A DNA stretch of 64,000 nt, taken from the NCBI RefSeq assembly GCF_001693815.1, contig NZ_MBQD01000023.1, positions 186,001 to 250,000 of the forward strand, written 5' to 3'. Of the stretch, positions 39,723 through 49,944 are shown piece after piece; position 1 is the stretch's first letter; each line of letters opens with the position of its first letter. The stretch comes from Tessaracoccus lapidicaptus (GTDB lineage: Bacteria; Actinomycetota; Actinomycetes; Propionibacteriales; Propionibacteriaceae). The notes beneath the pieces are model-generated. The model searched no databases and had not been told where the DNA came from. It saw only the letters and a program-made list of their open reading frames with translations. Position numbers and translations under genes: made by a program.

Positions 39723-40120
39723 AGGGCGGGGTCGTCGGACCGTGCCGGGTCGTCGGGGGCGAGGTCGAGGTCCAGCGGGATCTGCGGGCAGTCCTTCCAC
39801 AGGCGCTCGAGGTTGTACAGCGAGCGCTCCTCGGTGTGCTGCACGTGCACGACGAAGTCGATGTAGTCCAGCAGCACCCAGCGGTTCTCCCGGTCGCCCT
39901 CGCGGCGCACCGGCTTGCGGCCGGCGGCGATGAGCTTCTCCTCCACGCCGTCGACGATGGCGCCGACCTGGCGCTCGTTGCCGGCCGACGCGATGAGGAA
40001 GACGTCGGTGATGGCGAGCTGCTCGGACACGTCGAAGGCGACGATCTTGTGGCCCTGCTTGTCGGCCGCCGCCTGCGCGGCGATCCGCACCGGGGCCAGC
40101 ACGTCGTCAGCTACGGTCAT
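39719..40120 (-). CDS. rsfS: ribosome silencing factor RsfS
   Basis: A 133-residue RsfS/DUF143 protein that binds ribosomal protein L14 and blocks subunit joining when nutrients are low. The core is present: [29 protein letters not shown], and [14 protein letters not shown] short acidic tail follows. It overlaps the 3' end of nadD by 14 bp, the usual nadD-rsfS arrangement. Confidence 0.94.
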   Translation of the reverse strand: MTVADDVLAPVRIAAQAAADKQGHKIVAFDVSEQLAITDVFLIASAGNERQVGAIVDGVEEKLIAAGRKPVRREGDRENRWVLLDYIDFVVHVQHTEERSLYNLERLWKDCPQIPLDLDLAPDDPARSDDPAL

Positions 40121-40775
40121 GGGGTACTCCTGATCCCGGGGCCGGATACAGGCCCCGCTTGGCGATGTACTGGACGATGCCGTCGGGCACCAGGTACCAG
40201 ATGGGCTCGTGGGCGCGGACGCGCTCACGGCAGTCGGTGGACGAGATGGCCAGGGCCGGGACCTCGAGCAGCGTCACGGAGTCCTCGGGCAGGTGCGCCA
40301 GGTCCGCGGGAGTCATGGGGACCCCCGGGCGGGTGACCCCGACGAAGTGGGCGAGGTCGAACAGCTCGTCCGCCCCGTACCAGGTGAGGATCTGCCGGAC
40401 GGCGTCGGCGCCCGTGATGAAGAACAGGTCGGTGTTCGGGCCGCGCTCGGTGCGCAGGTCCTTCAGCGTGTCGACGGTGTAGGTGTTGCCCGGGCGGTCG
40501 ATGTCGACCCGCGACACCGAGAACCGGGGGTTCGACGCCGTCGCGATGACCGTCATCAGGTAACGGTCCTCCGCGGGAGACACCTCGCGGTGTGACTTCT
40601 GCCACGGCATGCCGGTGGGGACGAAGACCACCTCGTCGAGCGCGAATTTCGCCGCGACCTCGGACGCGGCCACGAGGTGGCCGTGATGGATGGGGTCGAA
40701 GGTGCCGCCCATGACGCCGAGCCGGTAGCGGCGCTGCCCAGCGGCGCGGGCGATGCCCAGCTCTGTCGACGTCAC
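40107..40775 (-). CDS. nadD: nicotinate-nucleotide adenylyltransferase
   Basis: Adenylates nicotinate mononucleotide in NAD synthesis. A 222-residue nucleotidyltransferase with [14 protein letters not shown] (ATP-binding HxGH motif) near residue 20, P-T-G-M-P-W-Q-K, and the late [10 protein letters not shown] motif (usually I-S-S-T-x-I-R). GTG 40775 overlaps the stop of the small membrane-protein gene (GTGA). The N-terminus is about 17 residues longer than minimal NadD. Confidence 0.94.
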   Translation of the reverse strand: MTSTELGIARAAGQRRYRLGVMGGTFDPIHHGHLVAASEVAAKFALDEVVFVPTGMPWQKSHREVSPAEDRYLMTVIATASNPRFSVSRVDIDRPGNTYTVDTLKDLRTERGPNTDLFFITGADAVRQILTWYGADELFDLAHFVGVTRPGVPMTPADLAHLPEDSVTLLEVPALAISSTDCRERVRAHEPIWYLVPDGIVQYIAKRGLYPAPGSGVPHDRS

Positions 40776-40909
40776 TTCGAGTGCGGACGCCCGGAGCCGA
40801 AGCCGACGATCCAGGCGATGGCACCCAGCAAGATGACGAGCGCCAGCGCGCCCATGACCCAGCTGGGGATGGCGGGCGACGCTGCGGCGGTCTCCAGAAG
40901 AAGGCTCAT
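40772..40909 (-). CDS. small single-span membrane protein upstream of nadD
   Basis: A 45-residue reading frame with ATG 40909 and a stop overlapping the nadD GTG by 4 nt. After a short start ([16 protein letters not shown]) it has one hydrophobic helix ([18 protein letters not shown]) and ends G-S-G-R-P-H-S-K, giving a cytoplasmic basic tail. The exact overlap with nadD and the clean helix support translation. No function is known to me. Confidence 0.65.
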   Translation of the reverse strand: MSLLLETAAASPAIPSWVMGALALVILLGAIAWIVGFGSGRPHSK

Positions 40910-40955
40910 GGCGACCGATCCTAGCAAGGCGCTGGGCGCCGTCGGCCGTCGCGCG

Positions 40956-42197
40956 TCAGGCGCGGACCTGGCCGTCGCCCTCGATGACGTACTTGCTGCT
41001 CGTCATCTCCGGAAGCCCCATCGGTCCGCGGGCGTGCAGCTTCTGGGTCGAGATGCCGATCTCTGCGCCGAAGCCGAACTCGCCGCCGTCGACGAAGCGG
41101 CTGGAGGCGTTGACGAGCACGGCGGCGGCGTCGACCTCGGCGACGAAACGGTCGGCCGCGCGGCGCGACCGGGTGACGATCGTCTCCGAATGCCCGGTGG
41201 TGTGGGCGCGGATGTGGTCGAGGGCCTCGTCGAGGGAGTCGACGACCTTGGCCGCGAGATCCAGCGTCAGATACTCCGCGTCGTACTCGTCCGGCCCGGC
41301 GGGGACGACCGCCTCCGAGTAGGCGACGGTGGCCGGGTCGCCGTGGACGGTGACGCCGGCGCCGTGCAACGCCTGGAGGGCGCGGGGCAGGAACGTGTCG
41401 GCGATGTCGCGGTGGACCAGCAGCGTCTCGGCGGCGTTGCAGACGCTGGGCCGCTGGGTCTTGGCGTTGAGGAGGATGGTGATCGCCTGGTCCACGTCGG
41501 CGTCGGCGTCGACGTAGACGTGGCAATTCCCGGTGCCGGTCTCGATGACGGGCACGGTCGAGCCGTCGACGACCGCCTGGATGAGCCCGGCGCCGCCCCG
41601 CGGGATGAGGACGTCGACGAGGCCGCGGGCGCGCATGAGCTCGGCCGTGACGTCGCGGCCGCCCTCGACCAGGTGCACCGCGTCGGGGGTGACCCCCGCC
41701 GCCTCGAGGCCGGCACGCAGCGCCTCGACGGTGACGCGGTTGGAGTTCAGCGCCGAGGACGAACCGCGCAGGAGCGCGGCGTTGCCGGACTTGAGGCAGA
41801 TGCCGGCGGCGTCCGCGGTGACGTTGGGGCGGGCCTCGTAGATGATGCCGACGACGCCGAACGGGACCCGGACCTGCCGGACGCTCACGCCGTTGGGCAG
41901 CTTCCAGCCGCGCACGACGTCGCCGACGGGGTCGGGCAGAGCAGCGAGGTCGCGGAGTCCCTGCACCATGCCGTCGATCCGGGCGGGGGTGAGCGCGAGG
42001 CGGTCGACGATGGACTCTGGCGTTCCGGCCGCGCGGGCCGCCTCGACGTCGGCGGCGTTCGCCTGCAGCAGCCGGCCCTCGGAGGCGGCGAGGGCGTCGG
42101 CCATCGCGTGGAGTGCCGTGTCCTTGGCGGCCCGGGTGAGGGTGGCGAGTTCGACGGCCGCCCCGCGGGCGGCCACTGCCTGCGTCTGGAAATCCAT
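40956..42197 (-). CDS. proA: gamma-glutamyl phosphate reductase
   Basis: Reduces glutamyl-5-phosphate to the semialdehyde in proline synthesis. A 413-residue aldehyde-dehydrogenase-fold enzyme with [37 protein letters not shown] and the catalytic cysteine in [10 protein letters not shown]. proB normally lies directly upstream; here a DUF559 gene and a PQ-loop gene separate the two. Confidence 0.95.
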   Translation of the reverse strand: MDFQTQAVAARGAAVELATLTRAAKDTALHAMADALAASEGRLLQANAADVEAARAAGTPESIVDRLALTPARIDGMVQGLRDLAALPDPVGDVVRGWKLPNGVSVRQVRVPFGVVGIIYEARPNVTADAAGICLKSGNAALLRGSSSALNSNRVTVEALRAGLEAAGVTPDAVHLVEGGRDVTAELMRARGLVDVLIPRGGAGLIQAVVDGSTVPVIETGTGNCHVYVDADADVDQAITILLNAKTQRPSVCNAAETLLVHRDIADTFLPRALQALHGAGVTVHGDPATVAYSEAVVPAGPDEYDAEYLTLDLAAKVVDSLDEALDHIRAHTTGHSETIVTRSRRAADRFVAEVDAAAVLVNASSRFVDGGEFGFGAEIGISTQKLHARGPMGLPEMTSSKYVIEGDGQVRA

Positions 42198-42291
42198 GGG
42201 GGAAGTCTAGGCGTGGCGCGCCGTCGCGGCCCCGGCCGTCTCGGCTCGGGGGTGGCGCGGCGCGGGGGCGGGGGTCGGGAGGTCGGGGCGA

Positions 42292-42342
42292 GGGTTGAGC
42301 CTGACACGCGGTCTGTGGGCGTGGGTTGAGCCTGACTCGCGG
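42292..42342. repeat. left copy of a 51-bp inverted repeat flanking the DUF559 gene
   Basis: Begins GGGTTGAGCCTGACACGCGG and matches 43417-43467 in inverted orientation with one mismatch in 51 bases. It holds two direct copies of a 20-bp unit (42292 and 42323) 31 bp apart, differing at one base. It lies in the 284-bp gap between proA and the DUF559 gene. Confidence 0.9.
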
Positions 42343-42481
42343 TTCGTCCAGCCTTGACGAGCCTCCGGCGGTGGCCGCGGCCGAGATCGGGCGGAATCAG
42401 CCGATTTCCTGGGTTGAAACCTGGATCAGGCTCATCTGTGGATAGCGGAACACAGGCTCCCCCGCCGCCCATCACGACGGC

Positions 42482-43333
42482 ATGAGAGAAGACATCCGGA
42501 TGAGGCTCGAGAGCGAGCTCGTGATCAACGCCACCCTGCACCCTGAGTTGGACCGCTCACTCAACGCCTACCGGTGCCGCGGTCATCTCGTCGCTGTGTT
42601 GCCGAACATCTTCGCGTTGGCCGATCGCGCGCGGGACTTCGACGTCCGCGTCGCGGCCGCCGCGTCGTCGACCCGTCCCTACACACTGCTCGGGCGCGCA
42701 GCGGCGAAGTCATGGTGGGAGGAACTCGAGTGCGACACCGTCGATCTCGCCCACCCGTCAATCCTGCACGACCGGTCCGGCTTCCGTTTCCACGAACGGT
42801 TCATCCCTCCCGCCCTGGTCAGACCGGCATCCGGCATGCTCTGTACCGCTCCGGCGCTCACGGTTCTCGATCTCATCCCGGAGTTGGGGGCTGAGGCAGT
42901 TGACGAGGCACTCCGACGACGGGTCGTCACGCTGGGACAACTCCAGGCGGCGCTCGCCCTGACCCCGCGACGTCGCGGCAACACGATGCGGCGCGAGATT
43001 CTCAAGGACTCGCGGTCCGCTCCCTGGTCGGGGCTGGAACGTCGCGCGCACCGCGTGCTGCGCGAGGCGAAGATCACCGGGTGGGTGACCAACTTCCCCG
43101 TGGTGCTCGGCGGCCTGAACCACTACGTCGACGTGGCGTGGCCGCATCTGAAACTGGCCGTCGAGCTTGACGGGTTCGAGCACCACGGCGGCAGGGAAGC
43201 GTTCCATCATGACCGGCGGCGCGACGCGGCGCTCACCGCAGCCGGCTGGCACGTGCTCCACTTCTCGACCGAGACCCTGTCTGCCCTACCCGACGCTGTG
43301 CGCGGGGCCCTGCGCACCCGGCGACGAGCCTGA
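42482..43333 (+). CDS. DUF559 endonuclease-like protein
   Basis: A 283-residue protein. The C-terminal ~90 residues are a DUF559 (Vsr/PD-(D/E)xK-like) nuclease fold: V-D-V-A-W-P-H-L-K-L-A-V-E-L-D-G-F-E-H-H with the acidic E-L-D-G core, then R-R-R-D-A-A-L-T-A-A-G-W-H-V-L-H-F. The N-terminal part resembles the winged-helix/AbiEi-like region found with DUF559 in actinobacteria (A-P-A-L-T-V-L-D-L). It is transcribed opposite to both neighbours and sits between 51-bp inverted repeats, with proB and proA parted around it. A role in mobility or in defence is possible but unproven. Confidence 0.75.
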   Translation: MREDIRMRLESELVINATLHPELDRSLNAYRCRGHLVAVLPNIFALADRARDFDVRVAAAASSTRPYTLLGRAAAKSWWEELECDTVDLAHPSILHDRSGFRFHERFIPPALVRPASGMLCTAPALTVLDLIPELGAEAVDEALRRRVVTLGQLQAALALTPRRRGNTMRREILKDSRSAPWSGLERRAHRVLREAKITGWVTNFPVVLGGLNHYVDVAWPHLKLAVELDGFEHHGGREAFHHDRRRDAALTAAGWHVLHFSTETLSALPDAVRGALRTRRRA

Positions 43334-43416
43334 GCCATGGCTCAACCGCCGATTGACCGCTATTCGGAGCAGTTCGCTGGTTGAGACGAGCCGCAGGCTC
43401 AACTCACCGCCGCGAC

Positions 43417-43467
43417 CCGCGTGTCAGGCTCAACCCACGCCCACAGACCGCGTGTCAGGCTCAACCC
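43417..43467. repeat. right copy of the 51-bp inverted repeat flanking the DUF559 gene
   Basis: Inverted counterpart of 42292-42342, 45 bases identical, then one mismatch, then five more identical. A degenerate extra copy of the GTTGAGCCTG unit lies just inside, at about 43381-43404. The repeat lies between the DUF559 stop and the PQ-loop gene. Confidence 0.9.
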
Positions 43468-43528
43468 ACCCCGCGCCAGCGGGGTGGGGCGGGGGCGAGC
43501 GGGGGAGGGCCCAGACGGCCCAGACGGC

Positions 43529-44131
43529 TCAGACGGCCAGCGCGACGCGTGAACGGCCGCGCACCCACCGCACCATGTAGACCGCGAGGTTGAGCGAGCA
43601 CACCACCGTCATCGCCCCGGCGCAGATGATGAGCGCCCAGTCGGTGGTCAGCAGCCCGAATACGAACCACATCGCCTGCACCACCAGCATGATGCCCAGA
43701 TACCCCACCGAGACACCTGTCAGGTCCGGAGCGGTGACCATCTCCTTGAGCTGCGATCCCTGCCCCATCAGCTGCGGCACCGCGATGATGAACCCGAACG
43801 CCATGGCCCCGAACATCAGTTCAACGCTGGTCAGGGCCCCGGCCAGAGCCACGGGCAGGATCAGCTGCGGGGCGATGCGCTGCCCGCGGTCGCGCAGCAC
43901 GAACACGACGATCACCAGCGCCAGCCCCGACATCAGCATGTTGGGCCACTGCATCTGGGCCTTCTGCACGAGGAACCCGTGCACCATCCAGGCACCCGTC
44001 GTCGCGGCGGAGATCTGCCACAGCCGCAGCGACACCCCGGCGCTCGTGCCCGCCCGCAGGATCCGCAGCAGCTGCGGGAGATTCGACGCGATGCCGACAG
44101 CAGCAGCCACCCACCCGAAGACTTCGATCAC
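43529..44131 (-). CDS. PQ-loop repeat (SWEET/SemiSWEET-like) membrane protein
   Basis: A 200-residue protein with about six to seven predicted membrane helices in two repeats. The first repeat holds N-L-P-Q-L-L-R-I-L-R and the second A-V-P-Q-L-M, the proline-glutamine turns that name the family. The first also has G-V-S-L-R-L-W-Q, the second T-G-V-S-V-G-Y. Relatives move sugars or amino acids. It is intruded between proB and proA. Substrate unknown. Confidence 0.75.
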   Translation of the reverse strand: MIEVFGWVAAAVGIASNLPQLLRILRAGTSAGVSLRLWQISAATTGAWMVHGFLVQKAQMQWPNMLMSGLALVIVVFVLRDRGQRIAPQLILPVALAGALTSVELMFGAMAFGFIIAVPQLMGQGSQLKEMVTAPDLTGVSVGYLGIMLVVQAMWFVFGLLTTDWALIICAGAMTVVCSLNLAVYMVRWVRGRSRVALAV

Positions 44132-44172
44132 CTGCTCAGCGTAAGCCGCGCGTCAGCGCCGGTGAAATCGCC

Positions 44173-45270
44173 TCACTGTTCGCTCAGCATCATGAGATCG
44201 CGGTGCACGACCGGTCGCTGGTCGCGGTGCCCGTCCTCATCGCTGCGGTGCCCGATCTCGCGCACCAGGTCGGCGCTGGAGTAGCCGACGAAGCCCCTCC
44301 CGATGGGATGCCCGTCCGGCCCCACGATCTCCACGGGCTCGCCCTCCGCGAAGGTGCCCTCCACCTCGCGGACCCCGATCGCCAGCAGCGACGCCTTCCC
44401 GGTGGTGAGCGCTCGCCTGGCCCCCTCGTCGACGCGCAGCGCCCCGCGGGGCTCTGCGGCGAACGCCAGCCACAGCAGCCGCCGCGGTCGGCGCTTCCTG
44501 GTGGCGACGAAGAACGTCCCGACGGGCTCCCCCGCCAGTGCCCGCTCCAGGTCGTCGGCGTGGCCGAGGACGACGCTGACTCCGGCCTGCGTCGCGATGT
44601 CGGCAGCCTGCAGTTTGGTGCGCATGCCGCCCGTGCCGACCTTCGAGCCGACCCGGGACGTGTCGACCCGCAGCGCCGTGATGTCATCGACCCGCTCGAT
44701 GCGCCGCGCGCCAGGGGTGTCGGGGTGCGCGGTGTAGAGGGCGTCGACGTCGCTCATGAGCAGCAGCGCGTCGGCCCGGACCAGGTGGGCGATGAGGGCC
44801 GCCAGCCGGTCGTTGTCGCCGAACCGGATCTCGTGGGTGGCCACGGTGTCGTTCTCGTTGACGATCGGCACCACGCCCAGCCGGAACAGGCGCGAGATGG
44901 TGTTGAGGGCGTTGCGGTAGGTCTTCGGCCGCAGCACGTCCTCGACGGTCAGGAGCAGCTGCGCGACCGTGACGCCGTGCTCGGCGAACGCGTCGGCGTA
45001 GTGCCGGATCAACAGGCCCTGACCGACGGCGGCCGCGGCCTGCTGCGTCTCCAGGTCCCGCGGGCGGCGGCGCAGACCGAGCGGTCCCAGCGCGGCGGCG
45101 ATCGCCCCCGACGTCACGAGGACCACCCGGACCCCCCGCTCCTGCAGCGACGACAGGAGCCGGGCCAGGGTCCTGATCCGTTCGGGATCCAGGTGCCCGT
45201 CGGGGCGGGTCAGCGAGGAGGACCCCACTTTGACGACGACGCGTTTCGCGTCGGCGACCTCACGCCTCAT
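44173..45270 (-). CDS. proB: glutamate 5-kinase
   Basis: Phosphorylates glutamate in the first step of proline synthesis. A 365-residue enzyme: amino-acid-kinase domain ([34 protein letters not shown]) followed by a C-terminal PUA domain (~280-365, G-A-L-R-V-D-E-G-A). [11 protein letters not shown] marks the ATP region. ATG 45270 overlaps the obg coding end by 11 bp. Confidence 0.95.
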   Translation of the reverse strand: MRREVADAKRVVVKVGSSSLTRPDGHLDPERIRTLARLLSSLQERGVRVVLVTSGAIAAALGPLGLRRRPRDLETQQAAAAVGQGLLIRHYADAFAEHGVTVAQLLLTVEDVLRPKTYRNALNTISRLFRLGVVPIVNENDTVATHEIRFGDNDRLAALIAHLVRADALLLMSDVDALYTAHPDTPGARRIERVDDITALRVDTSRVGSKVGTGGMRTKLQAADIATQAGVSVVLGHADDLERALAGEPVGTFFVATRKRRPRRLLWLAFAAEPRGALRVDEGARRALTTGKASLLAIGVREVEGTFAEGEPVEIVGPDGHPIGRGFVGYSSADLVREIGHRSDEDGHRDQRPVVHRDLMMLSEQ

Positions 45271-46768
45271 GCTCGGGGTCGCCCTCCTCCACCGCCTCGT
45301 AGCCGGAGGTCGCGTAGTCGATGCCGGCCTCCTTGGCCGCATGGTACTCGGCGTCCATCCGCTTGCGCCGCTGCGCCGCAGGACGGTCGGCCTCGAGCCG
45401 CACGTCCTCGCCGCGGCGGCTGAGGATCTCGGCCCCGGTCTCCACCTGGGGCGCGAAGTCGAACACGACGGCGTCCTCGCCGCCGATCGCGACGGCGTCA
45501 CCCTGGCGCGCACCGAGGTCGAGCAGCTTGTCCTCGACACCGAGCCGGTTGAGCCGGTCGGCCAGGTAGCCGACGGCCTCGGCGTTGTTGAAGTCGGTCT
45601 GCCGGATCCAGCGCTCGGGCTTCTCGCCCCGCACCCGCCACACGAAGCCGCCCTCGCCGTCGCCCTTCTTGACGATGGTGAACTCCGCCGTCGGCTGGCG
45701 GCGCCCGACCGGCGCCGGCCGCAGCACCGGCTTCGGCGCGGCGGCCTCGGGGAGGGAGGCGCGCCGGGCGGCCACGATCTCGGCCATGGCGAACTTGAGG
45801 TCGTTCAGGCCCTCCCCCGTCTTGGTGGAGATCTCGAAGATGCGGTGCCCGAACCTCGCCAACTCGGGCCGCACGATCTCGGCCAGTTCATGCGCGTCCG
45901 GCAGGTCGACCTTGTTCAGCGCGATGAGCCGCACCCGGTCCTCGAGCCCGCCGTGCGCGGCGAGCTCCGCCTCGATGACCTCCAGGTCGGCGACCGGGTC
46001 CCTGCCCGGCTCGTAGGTGCCGAGGTCGATGACGTGGACGATGGCCTGGCAGCGCTCGATGTGGCGCAGGAAGTCGAACCCGAGGCCCCTGCCCTCCGAC
46101 GCGCCCTCGATGAGGCCGGGCACGTCGGCGACGGTGTAGGTCACGTCCCCGGCGACGACCACGCCCAGGTTGGGCACCAGGGTGGTGAAGGGGTAGTCGG
46201 CGATCTTCGGCCGCGCCCGCGAAATCGCCGCCACCAGCGACGACTTGCCGGCGGACGGGAACCCGACCAGGCCGACGTCGGCCACCACCTTCAGTTCGAG
46301 CTGGATGAGGCGGCTCTCCCCGTCCTCGCCGAGCAGCGCGAAGCCCGGCGCCTTGCGGGCGGACGTGGCCAGCGCAGCGTTCCCGAGGCCACCCTTTCCG
46401 CCCTGGGCGACGACCAACTCGGCCCCCTGCTCGGTGAGGTCGGCCAGCACCTCGCCCGTGTCGGCATCGCTGACGACGGTCCCGCTGGGCACTGCGAGGA
46501 CGACGTCCTCACCCCGGGATCCGTGCTGGTGGTCGCCGCGGCCCGGCTGGCCGCTGACCGCCTTGCGCACGGACTGGCGGTGGTAGTCGACGAGCGTGGA
46601 GAGCGAGTCGTCCACGCGCAGGATGACCGACCCGCCGTCGCCGCCGTTGCCGCCGTCGGGCCCACCGAGGGGCTTGAACTTCTCGCGGTGAATGGATGCG
46701 CAGCCGTGGCCGCCGTTGCCGGCCTGCACCGTCAGCTTGACGCGGTCGACGAACGAGGGGATGGCCAT
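45260..46768 (-). CDS. obg: GTPase Obg/CgtA
   Basis: Essential ribosome-assembly and stress GTPase. Of 502 residues, the N-terminal Obg fold is glycine-rich (G-G-D-G-G), the G domain has [19 protein letters not shown] and N-K-V-D, and an OCT domain follows (to ~residue 430). A charged C-terminal tail, common in actinobacteria, ends D-P-E-H-E-A. It lies in the standard rplU-rpmA-obg-proB order. Confidence 0.95.
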   Translation of the reverse strand: MAIPSFVDRVKLTVQAGNGGHGCASIHREKFKPLGGPDGGNGGDGGSVILRVDDSLSTLVDYHRQSVRKAVSGQPGRGDHQHGSRGEDVVLAVPSGTVVSDADTGEVLADLTEQGAELVVAQGGKGGLGNAALATSARKAPGFALLGEDGESRLIQLELKVVADVGLVGFPSAGKSSLVAAISRARPKIADYPFTTLVPNLGVVVAGDVTYTVADVPGLIEGASEGRGLGFDFLRHIERCQAIVHVIDLGTYEPGRDPVADLEVIEAELAAHGGLEDRVRLIALNKVDLPDAHELAEIVRPELARFGHRIFEISTKTGEGLNDLKFAMAEIVAARRASLPEAAAPKPVLRPAPVGRRQPTAEFTIVKKGDGEGGFVWRVRGEKPERWIRQTDFNNAEAVGYLADRLNRLGVEDKLLDLGARQGDAVAIGGEDAVVFDFAPQVETGAEILSRRGEDVRLEADRPAAQRRKRMDAEYHAAKEAGIDYATSGYEAVEEGDPEHEA

Positions 46769-46813
46769 CGGGACTCCTAGGGTGTGCTCGCCTCAGTCTA
46801 AGGCGGAAACGAA

Positions 46814-46835
46814 GAACGGCCCCGGAGGGCCGTTC
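46814..46835 (-). terminator. terminator after rpmA
   Basis: GAACGGCCC (46814-46822) pairs perfectly with GGGCCGTTC (46827-46835) around CGGA. On the minus strand it is followed by TTCGTTT. It lies 23 bp after the rpmA stop and before obg, so it probably limits read-through into obg. Confidence 0.8.
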
Positions 46836-46857
46836 TCGAGAAAGTGCGGGTGCCGGA

Positions 46858-47109
46858 TCAGGCGGGCACCACGTTGACCACGCGGCGACCGCGCTTGACG
46901 CCGAACTCCACCTGGCCCTCGACGAGGGCGAAGAGGGTGTCGTCGCCACCGCGACCGACGCCGTCACCGGGGTGGAAGTGCGTGCCGCGCTGACGCACGA
47001 GGATCTCCCCCGCGCCGACCAGCTGGCCGCCGTATCGCTTCACGCCGAGGCGCTGCGCGTTCGAGTCACGACCGTTCCGCGTCGAGGACGCGCCCTTCTT
47101 GTGTGCCAT
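46858..47109 (-). CDS. rpmA: 50S ribosomal protein L27
   Basis: An 83-residue L27 with the typical start [15 protein letters not shown] and [14 protein letters not shown]. There is no N-terminal prosequence of the Firmicutes kind. It lies 10 bp after rplU. Confidence 0.97.
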   Translation of the reverse strand: MAHKKGASSTRNGRDSNAQRLGVKRYGGQLVGAGEILVRQRGTHFHPGDGVGRGGDDTLFALVEGQVEFGVKRGRRVVNVVPA

Positions 47110-47119
47110 TGTTCGCTCC

Positions 47120-47428
47120 TCAGCCCTTGATCCCGGTGATCTTCACCTGGGTGTACCGCTGGCGGTGACCCTGGCGCTTCTTGTAGCCGGTCTTGTTCTT
47201 GTACTTGAGGATCCGGATCTTCGGACCCTTCGCCTCGCCGACGACCTCGGCGGTCACGGAGACCTTCCCGAGCGCCTTGGCGTCCGAGGTGATCTTGTCG
47301 CCGTCGACCAGCAGCAGCGGCTGCAGGGACAGGGTCTTGCCGACCTCTTCGGACACCAGGTCGATGTCCAGGACGTCGCCGACAGCAACCTTGTGCTGAC
47401 GTCCACCGTTGCGCACGATCGCGTACAC
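47120..47428 (-). CDS. rplU: 50S ribosomal protein L21
   Basis: A 102-residue L21: [14 protein letters not shown] start, [21 protein letters not shown] near the end. It leads the rplU-rpmA-obg-proB group. The 127-bp gap to the RNase J gene upstream should hold its promoter and leader; no clear riboregulator is recognised there. Confidence 0.97.
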   Translation of the reverse strand: MYAIVRNGGRQHKVAVGDVLDIDLVSEEVGKTLSLQPLLLVDGDKITSDAKALGKVSVTAEVVGEAKGPKIRILKYKNKTGYKKRQGHRQRYTQVKITGIKG

Positions 47429-47555
47429 GACTGACCTACCTTCTTGGGTTCACTTCAAGCATTGCGGCGTGCCCGTCCAGTCCGGATGGAAAGGGGGCAG
47501 AACACCGAGGGACAACTCTACTTGGGCACCAGCGACCGGTCAAACCGGCCGCGGG

Positions 47556-49232
47556 TCACGTCGTGACGACGACGGGAACGATCATCGGGCGCCGCTTCAG
47601 CGTCCGAGACACCCACTGCCCCGCGACCCGCCGCGTCACCTGCTGCAGCCGGTACGGGTCGTCGACGCCGTCGCGCAGCGCGTCGAGCAGCGCGGCGGCC
47701 ACCCGCTGGCGCACCTCCTCGAAGACGCTGTCGTCCTCGGCGAAGCCGCGGGCGTGCACGTCCGGCCCGCTGACGATCGTCCGGTTGTGGAGGTCCACGG
47801 CGGTGATGACGGAGACGAACCCCTCCTCGCCGAGGATGCGGCGGTCCATGATCGACTCGGAGATGTCGCCCACCGTCGACCCGTCCACGAAGACATAGCT
47901 GGCGTCGATGGAGCCGACCTTCTTCGCGATCCCGTCCTTGAGGTCGATGACGTCGCCGTCGCCGGACACGAGGACCCGCTCAGCCGGCACGCCTGTTGCC
48001 TGGGCCAGCTTGGCGTTGGCGATCAGGTGCCGGGCCTCGCCGTGCACCGGCAGCACGTTGCGCGGCTTGAGGATGTTGTAGCAGTACAGCAACTCCCCCG
48101 CCGAGGCGTGGCCCGAGACGTGCACGAGCGCGTTGCCCTTGTGTACGACGGTGGCGCCGAGCCGGCTGAGGCCGTTGATGACGCGGTAGACCGAGTTCTC
48201 GTTGCCGGGGATCAGCGAGCTGGCCAGCAGGATCGTGTCGCCCTCCCCCACCTCCACGACGGGGTGGTCGCGGTTGGCGATGCGGCTCAGCGCCGCCATG
48301 GGCTCGCCCTGGGAACCGGTGGAGACGATCACGACCTCGTTGGCCGGGTAGCGGTCGATCTCCTTGAGCTCGATGAGCGTGCCCGCCGGGACCTTGAGGT
48401 AGCCCAGGTCCCTGGCGGTGGACATGTTGCGCACCATGGACCGCCCGACGTAGACGACCTTGCGGCCGTGCTTGACGGCCAGGTTCAGCACCTGCTGCAC
48501 CCGGTGGACGTGGCTGGCGAAGCACGCGACGATGAGCTTGCCGCGGGCCTGGTCGAACACGCGGGCGATCGCGGGCTCGACATCGCGCTCGAGCGTGGTG
48601 AAGCCCGGCGTCTCTGCATTGGTGGAGTCCACCATGAAGAGGTCGACGCCCTCCTCACCGAGCCGGGCGAAGCCGCGCAGATCCGTGATGCGGCCATCTA
48701 GCGGCAGCTGGTCCATCTTGAAGTCGCCGGTGTGCAGGACCAGGCCGGCCTTGGTCCGAATGGCGACGGCCAGGGCGTCGGGGATGGAGTGGTTGACCGC
48801 CAGGAACTCGAACTCGAAGTTGCCGACCTCGAGGATCTCGCCCTCTTCGACGGCGTCGAGGTCGAAGTCGCGGATGCGGTGCTCCCGGAGCTTCGCGGCG
48901 AGGAACGCCAGCGTCAGCTTGGATCCGAAGACGGGGATGTTAGCCCGCTTCTTCAGCAGGTAGGGCACCGCGCCGATGTGGTCCTCATGGCCGTGGGTGA
49001 GCACCAGGGCGACGATGTCGTCGAGGCGGTCGTTGAGGTAGTCGAGCGCGGGGAGGATGAGGTCGACGCCGGGGTGGTCGTCCTCGGGGAACAGCACGCC
49101 GCAGTCGACGAGCGCGATCTGCCCGTCGATCTCGAAGGCGGTCATGTTGCGGCCGATGTCGCCGAGCCCGCCGAGCGGTATCACCCGCAACGTTCCGGGG
49201 GCGAGCTTGGGGGGCTGGGTCACGTCGGTCAT
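47556..49232 (-). CDS. rnj: ribonuclease J
   Basis: A 558-residue metallo-beta-lactamase/beta-CASP ribonuclease with endo- and 5'-exonuclease activity. The zinc motif is H-G-H-E-D-H-I-G-A, with D-C-G-V-L-F-P-E-D before it and H-T-G-D-F-K later. The beta-CASP part has S-T-G-S-Q-G-E-P and H-V-S-G-H-A, with V-H-G-E-A-R-H following. Actinobacterial RNase J takes part in mRNA decay and rRNA maturation. In this phylum dapB is commonly close by, as here. Confidence 0.94.
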   Translation of the reverse strand: MTDVTQPPKLAPGTLRVIPLGGLGDIGRNMTAFEIDGQIALVDCGVLFPEDDHPGVDLILPALDYLNDRLDDIVALVLTHGHEDHIGAVPYLLKKRANIPVFGSKLTLAFLAAKLREHRIRDFDLDAVEEGEILEVGNFEFEFLAVNHSIPDALAVAIRTKAGLVLHTGDFKMDQLPLDGRITDLRGFARLGEEGVDLFMVDSTNAETPGFTTLERDVEPAIARVFDQARGKLIVACFASHVHRVQQVLNLAVKHGRKVVYVGRSMVRNMSTARDLGYLKVPAGTLIELKEIDRYPANEVVIVSTGSQGEPMAALSRIANRDHPVVEVGEGDTILLASSLIPGNENSVYRVINGLSRLGATVVHKGNALVHVSGHASAGELLYCYNILKPRNVLPVHGEARHLIANAKLAQATGVPAERVLVSGDGDVIDLKDGIAKKVGSIDASYVFVDGSTVGDISESIMDRRILGEEGFVSVITAVDLHNRTIVSGPDVHARGFAEDDSVFEEVRQRVAAALLDALRDGVDDPYRLQQVTRRVAGQWVSRTLKRRPMIVPVVVTT

Positions 49233-49305
49233 GGGGTCAGGCTAGTGGATGCGCCGCGTGCCGCGGGTCCTCGGAGGACGCGGGGCCGCGCTTAGGATGG
49301 ACGCC

Positions 49306-49839
49306 ATGTCCGTCTCCGACACCGTCCGACTTGCCCTGCCCGCCGAGGCCGTCGACGTCGCGCGCATCCAGCGCCGCGCCTGGGCCGAGTCCGGCCTGCT
49401 CGCCGCAGCGGGCGGCGGGCTGCCGGCCGACGAGGCGGCCCGCGTCTGGCACGAGGCCATCGTCAAGCCCCCGCTGGCGCACCTCAGGGTGCTGGTCGCC
49501 ATCGGGGACGACGGCGTCGTCGGCTTCGCCGTCACCGGGCCCAGCGGCGACCCGGACCGCGAGGAGCGCGACGGCACCATCGCGGAGTTCGTCGTCGACC
49601 CGCGGCACCGCGGCGCCGGTCACGGGTCGCGGCTCATGAACGCGGCCGTCGACACCCTCCGGCAGGACGGTTATGAGGTGGCCACGATGTGGGTCCGCGC
49701 CGCCGACGACGGGCTGCGGGCCTTCCTGGTGGCCTGCGGGTGGGCCGCCGACGGCGCGCACCAGGAGATCGCCACGGCCGACGGCGCCCCCGGCGTCAAG
49801 CTCGTCCGCCTCCACACCGACATCCGGGCCGCGTCCTAG
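49306..49839 (+). CDS. GNAT-family N-acetyltransferase
   Basis: A 177-residue acetyltransferase: V-A-R-I-Q-R-R-A-W-A-E-S-G, then the acetyl-CoA motif E-F-V-V-D-P-R-H-R-G-A-G-H-G-S-R-L and W-V-R-A-A-D-D-G-L-R-A-F. The -10-like TAGGAT at 49293-49298 predicts transcription starting at about ATG 49306, so a leaderless mRNA is likely and this start is preferred to ATG 49297. The substrate is unknown. It is divergent from RNase J. Confidence 0.8.
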   Translation: MSVSDTVRLALPAEAVDVARIQRRAWAESGLLAAAGGGLPADEAARVWHEAIVKPPLAHLRVLVAIGDDGVVGFAVTGPSGDPDREERDGTIAEFVVDPRHRGAGHGSRLMNAAVDTLRQDGYEVATMWVRAADDGLRAFLVACGWAADGAHQEIATADGAPGVKLVRLHTDIRAAS

Positions 49840-49944
49840 CGGAGTTTGCGGGCACGGCGCGGTCGTGACAGGGTAGAGGCTGCTTTTTTTCGAGTGACGA
49901 TCCTCTCCGAACTGACTGACGCGACATCTGACCCAGGAGCCCCC

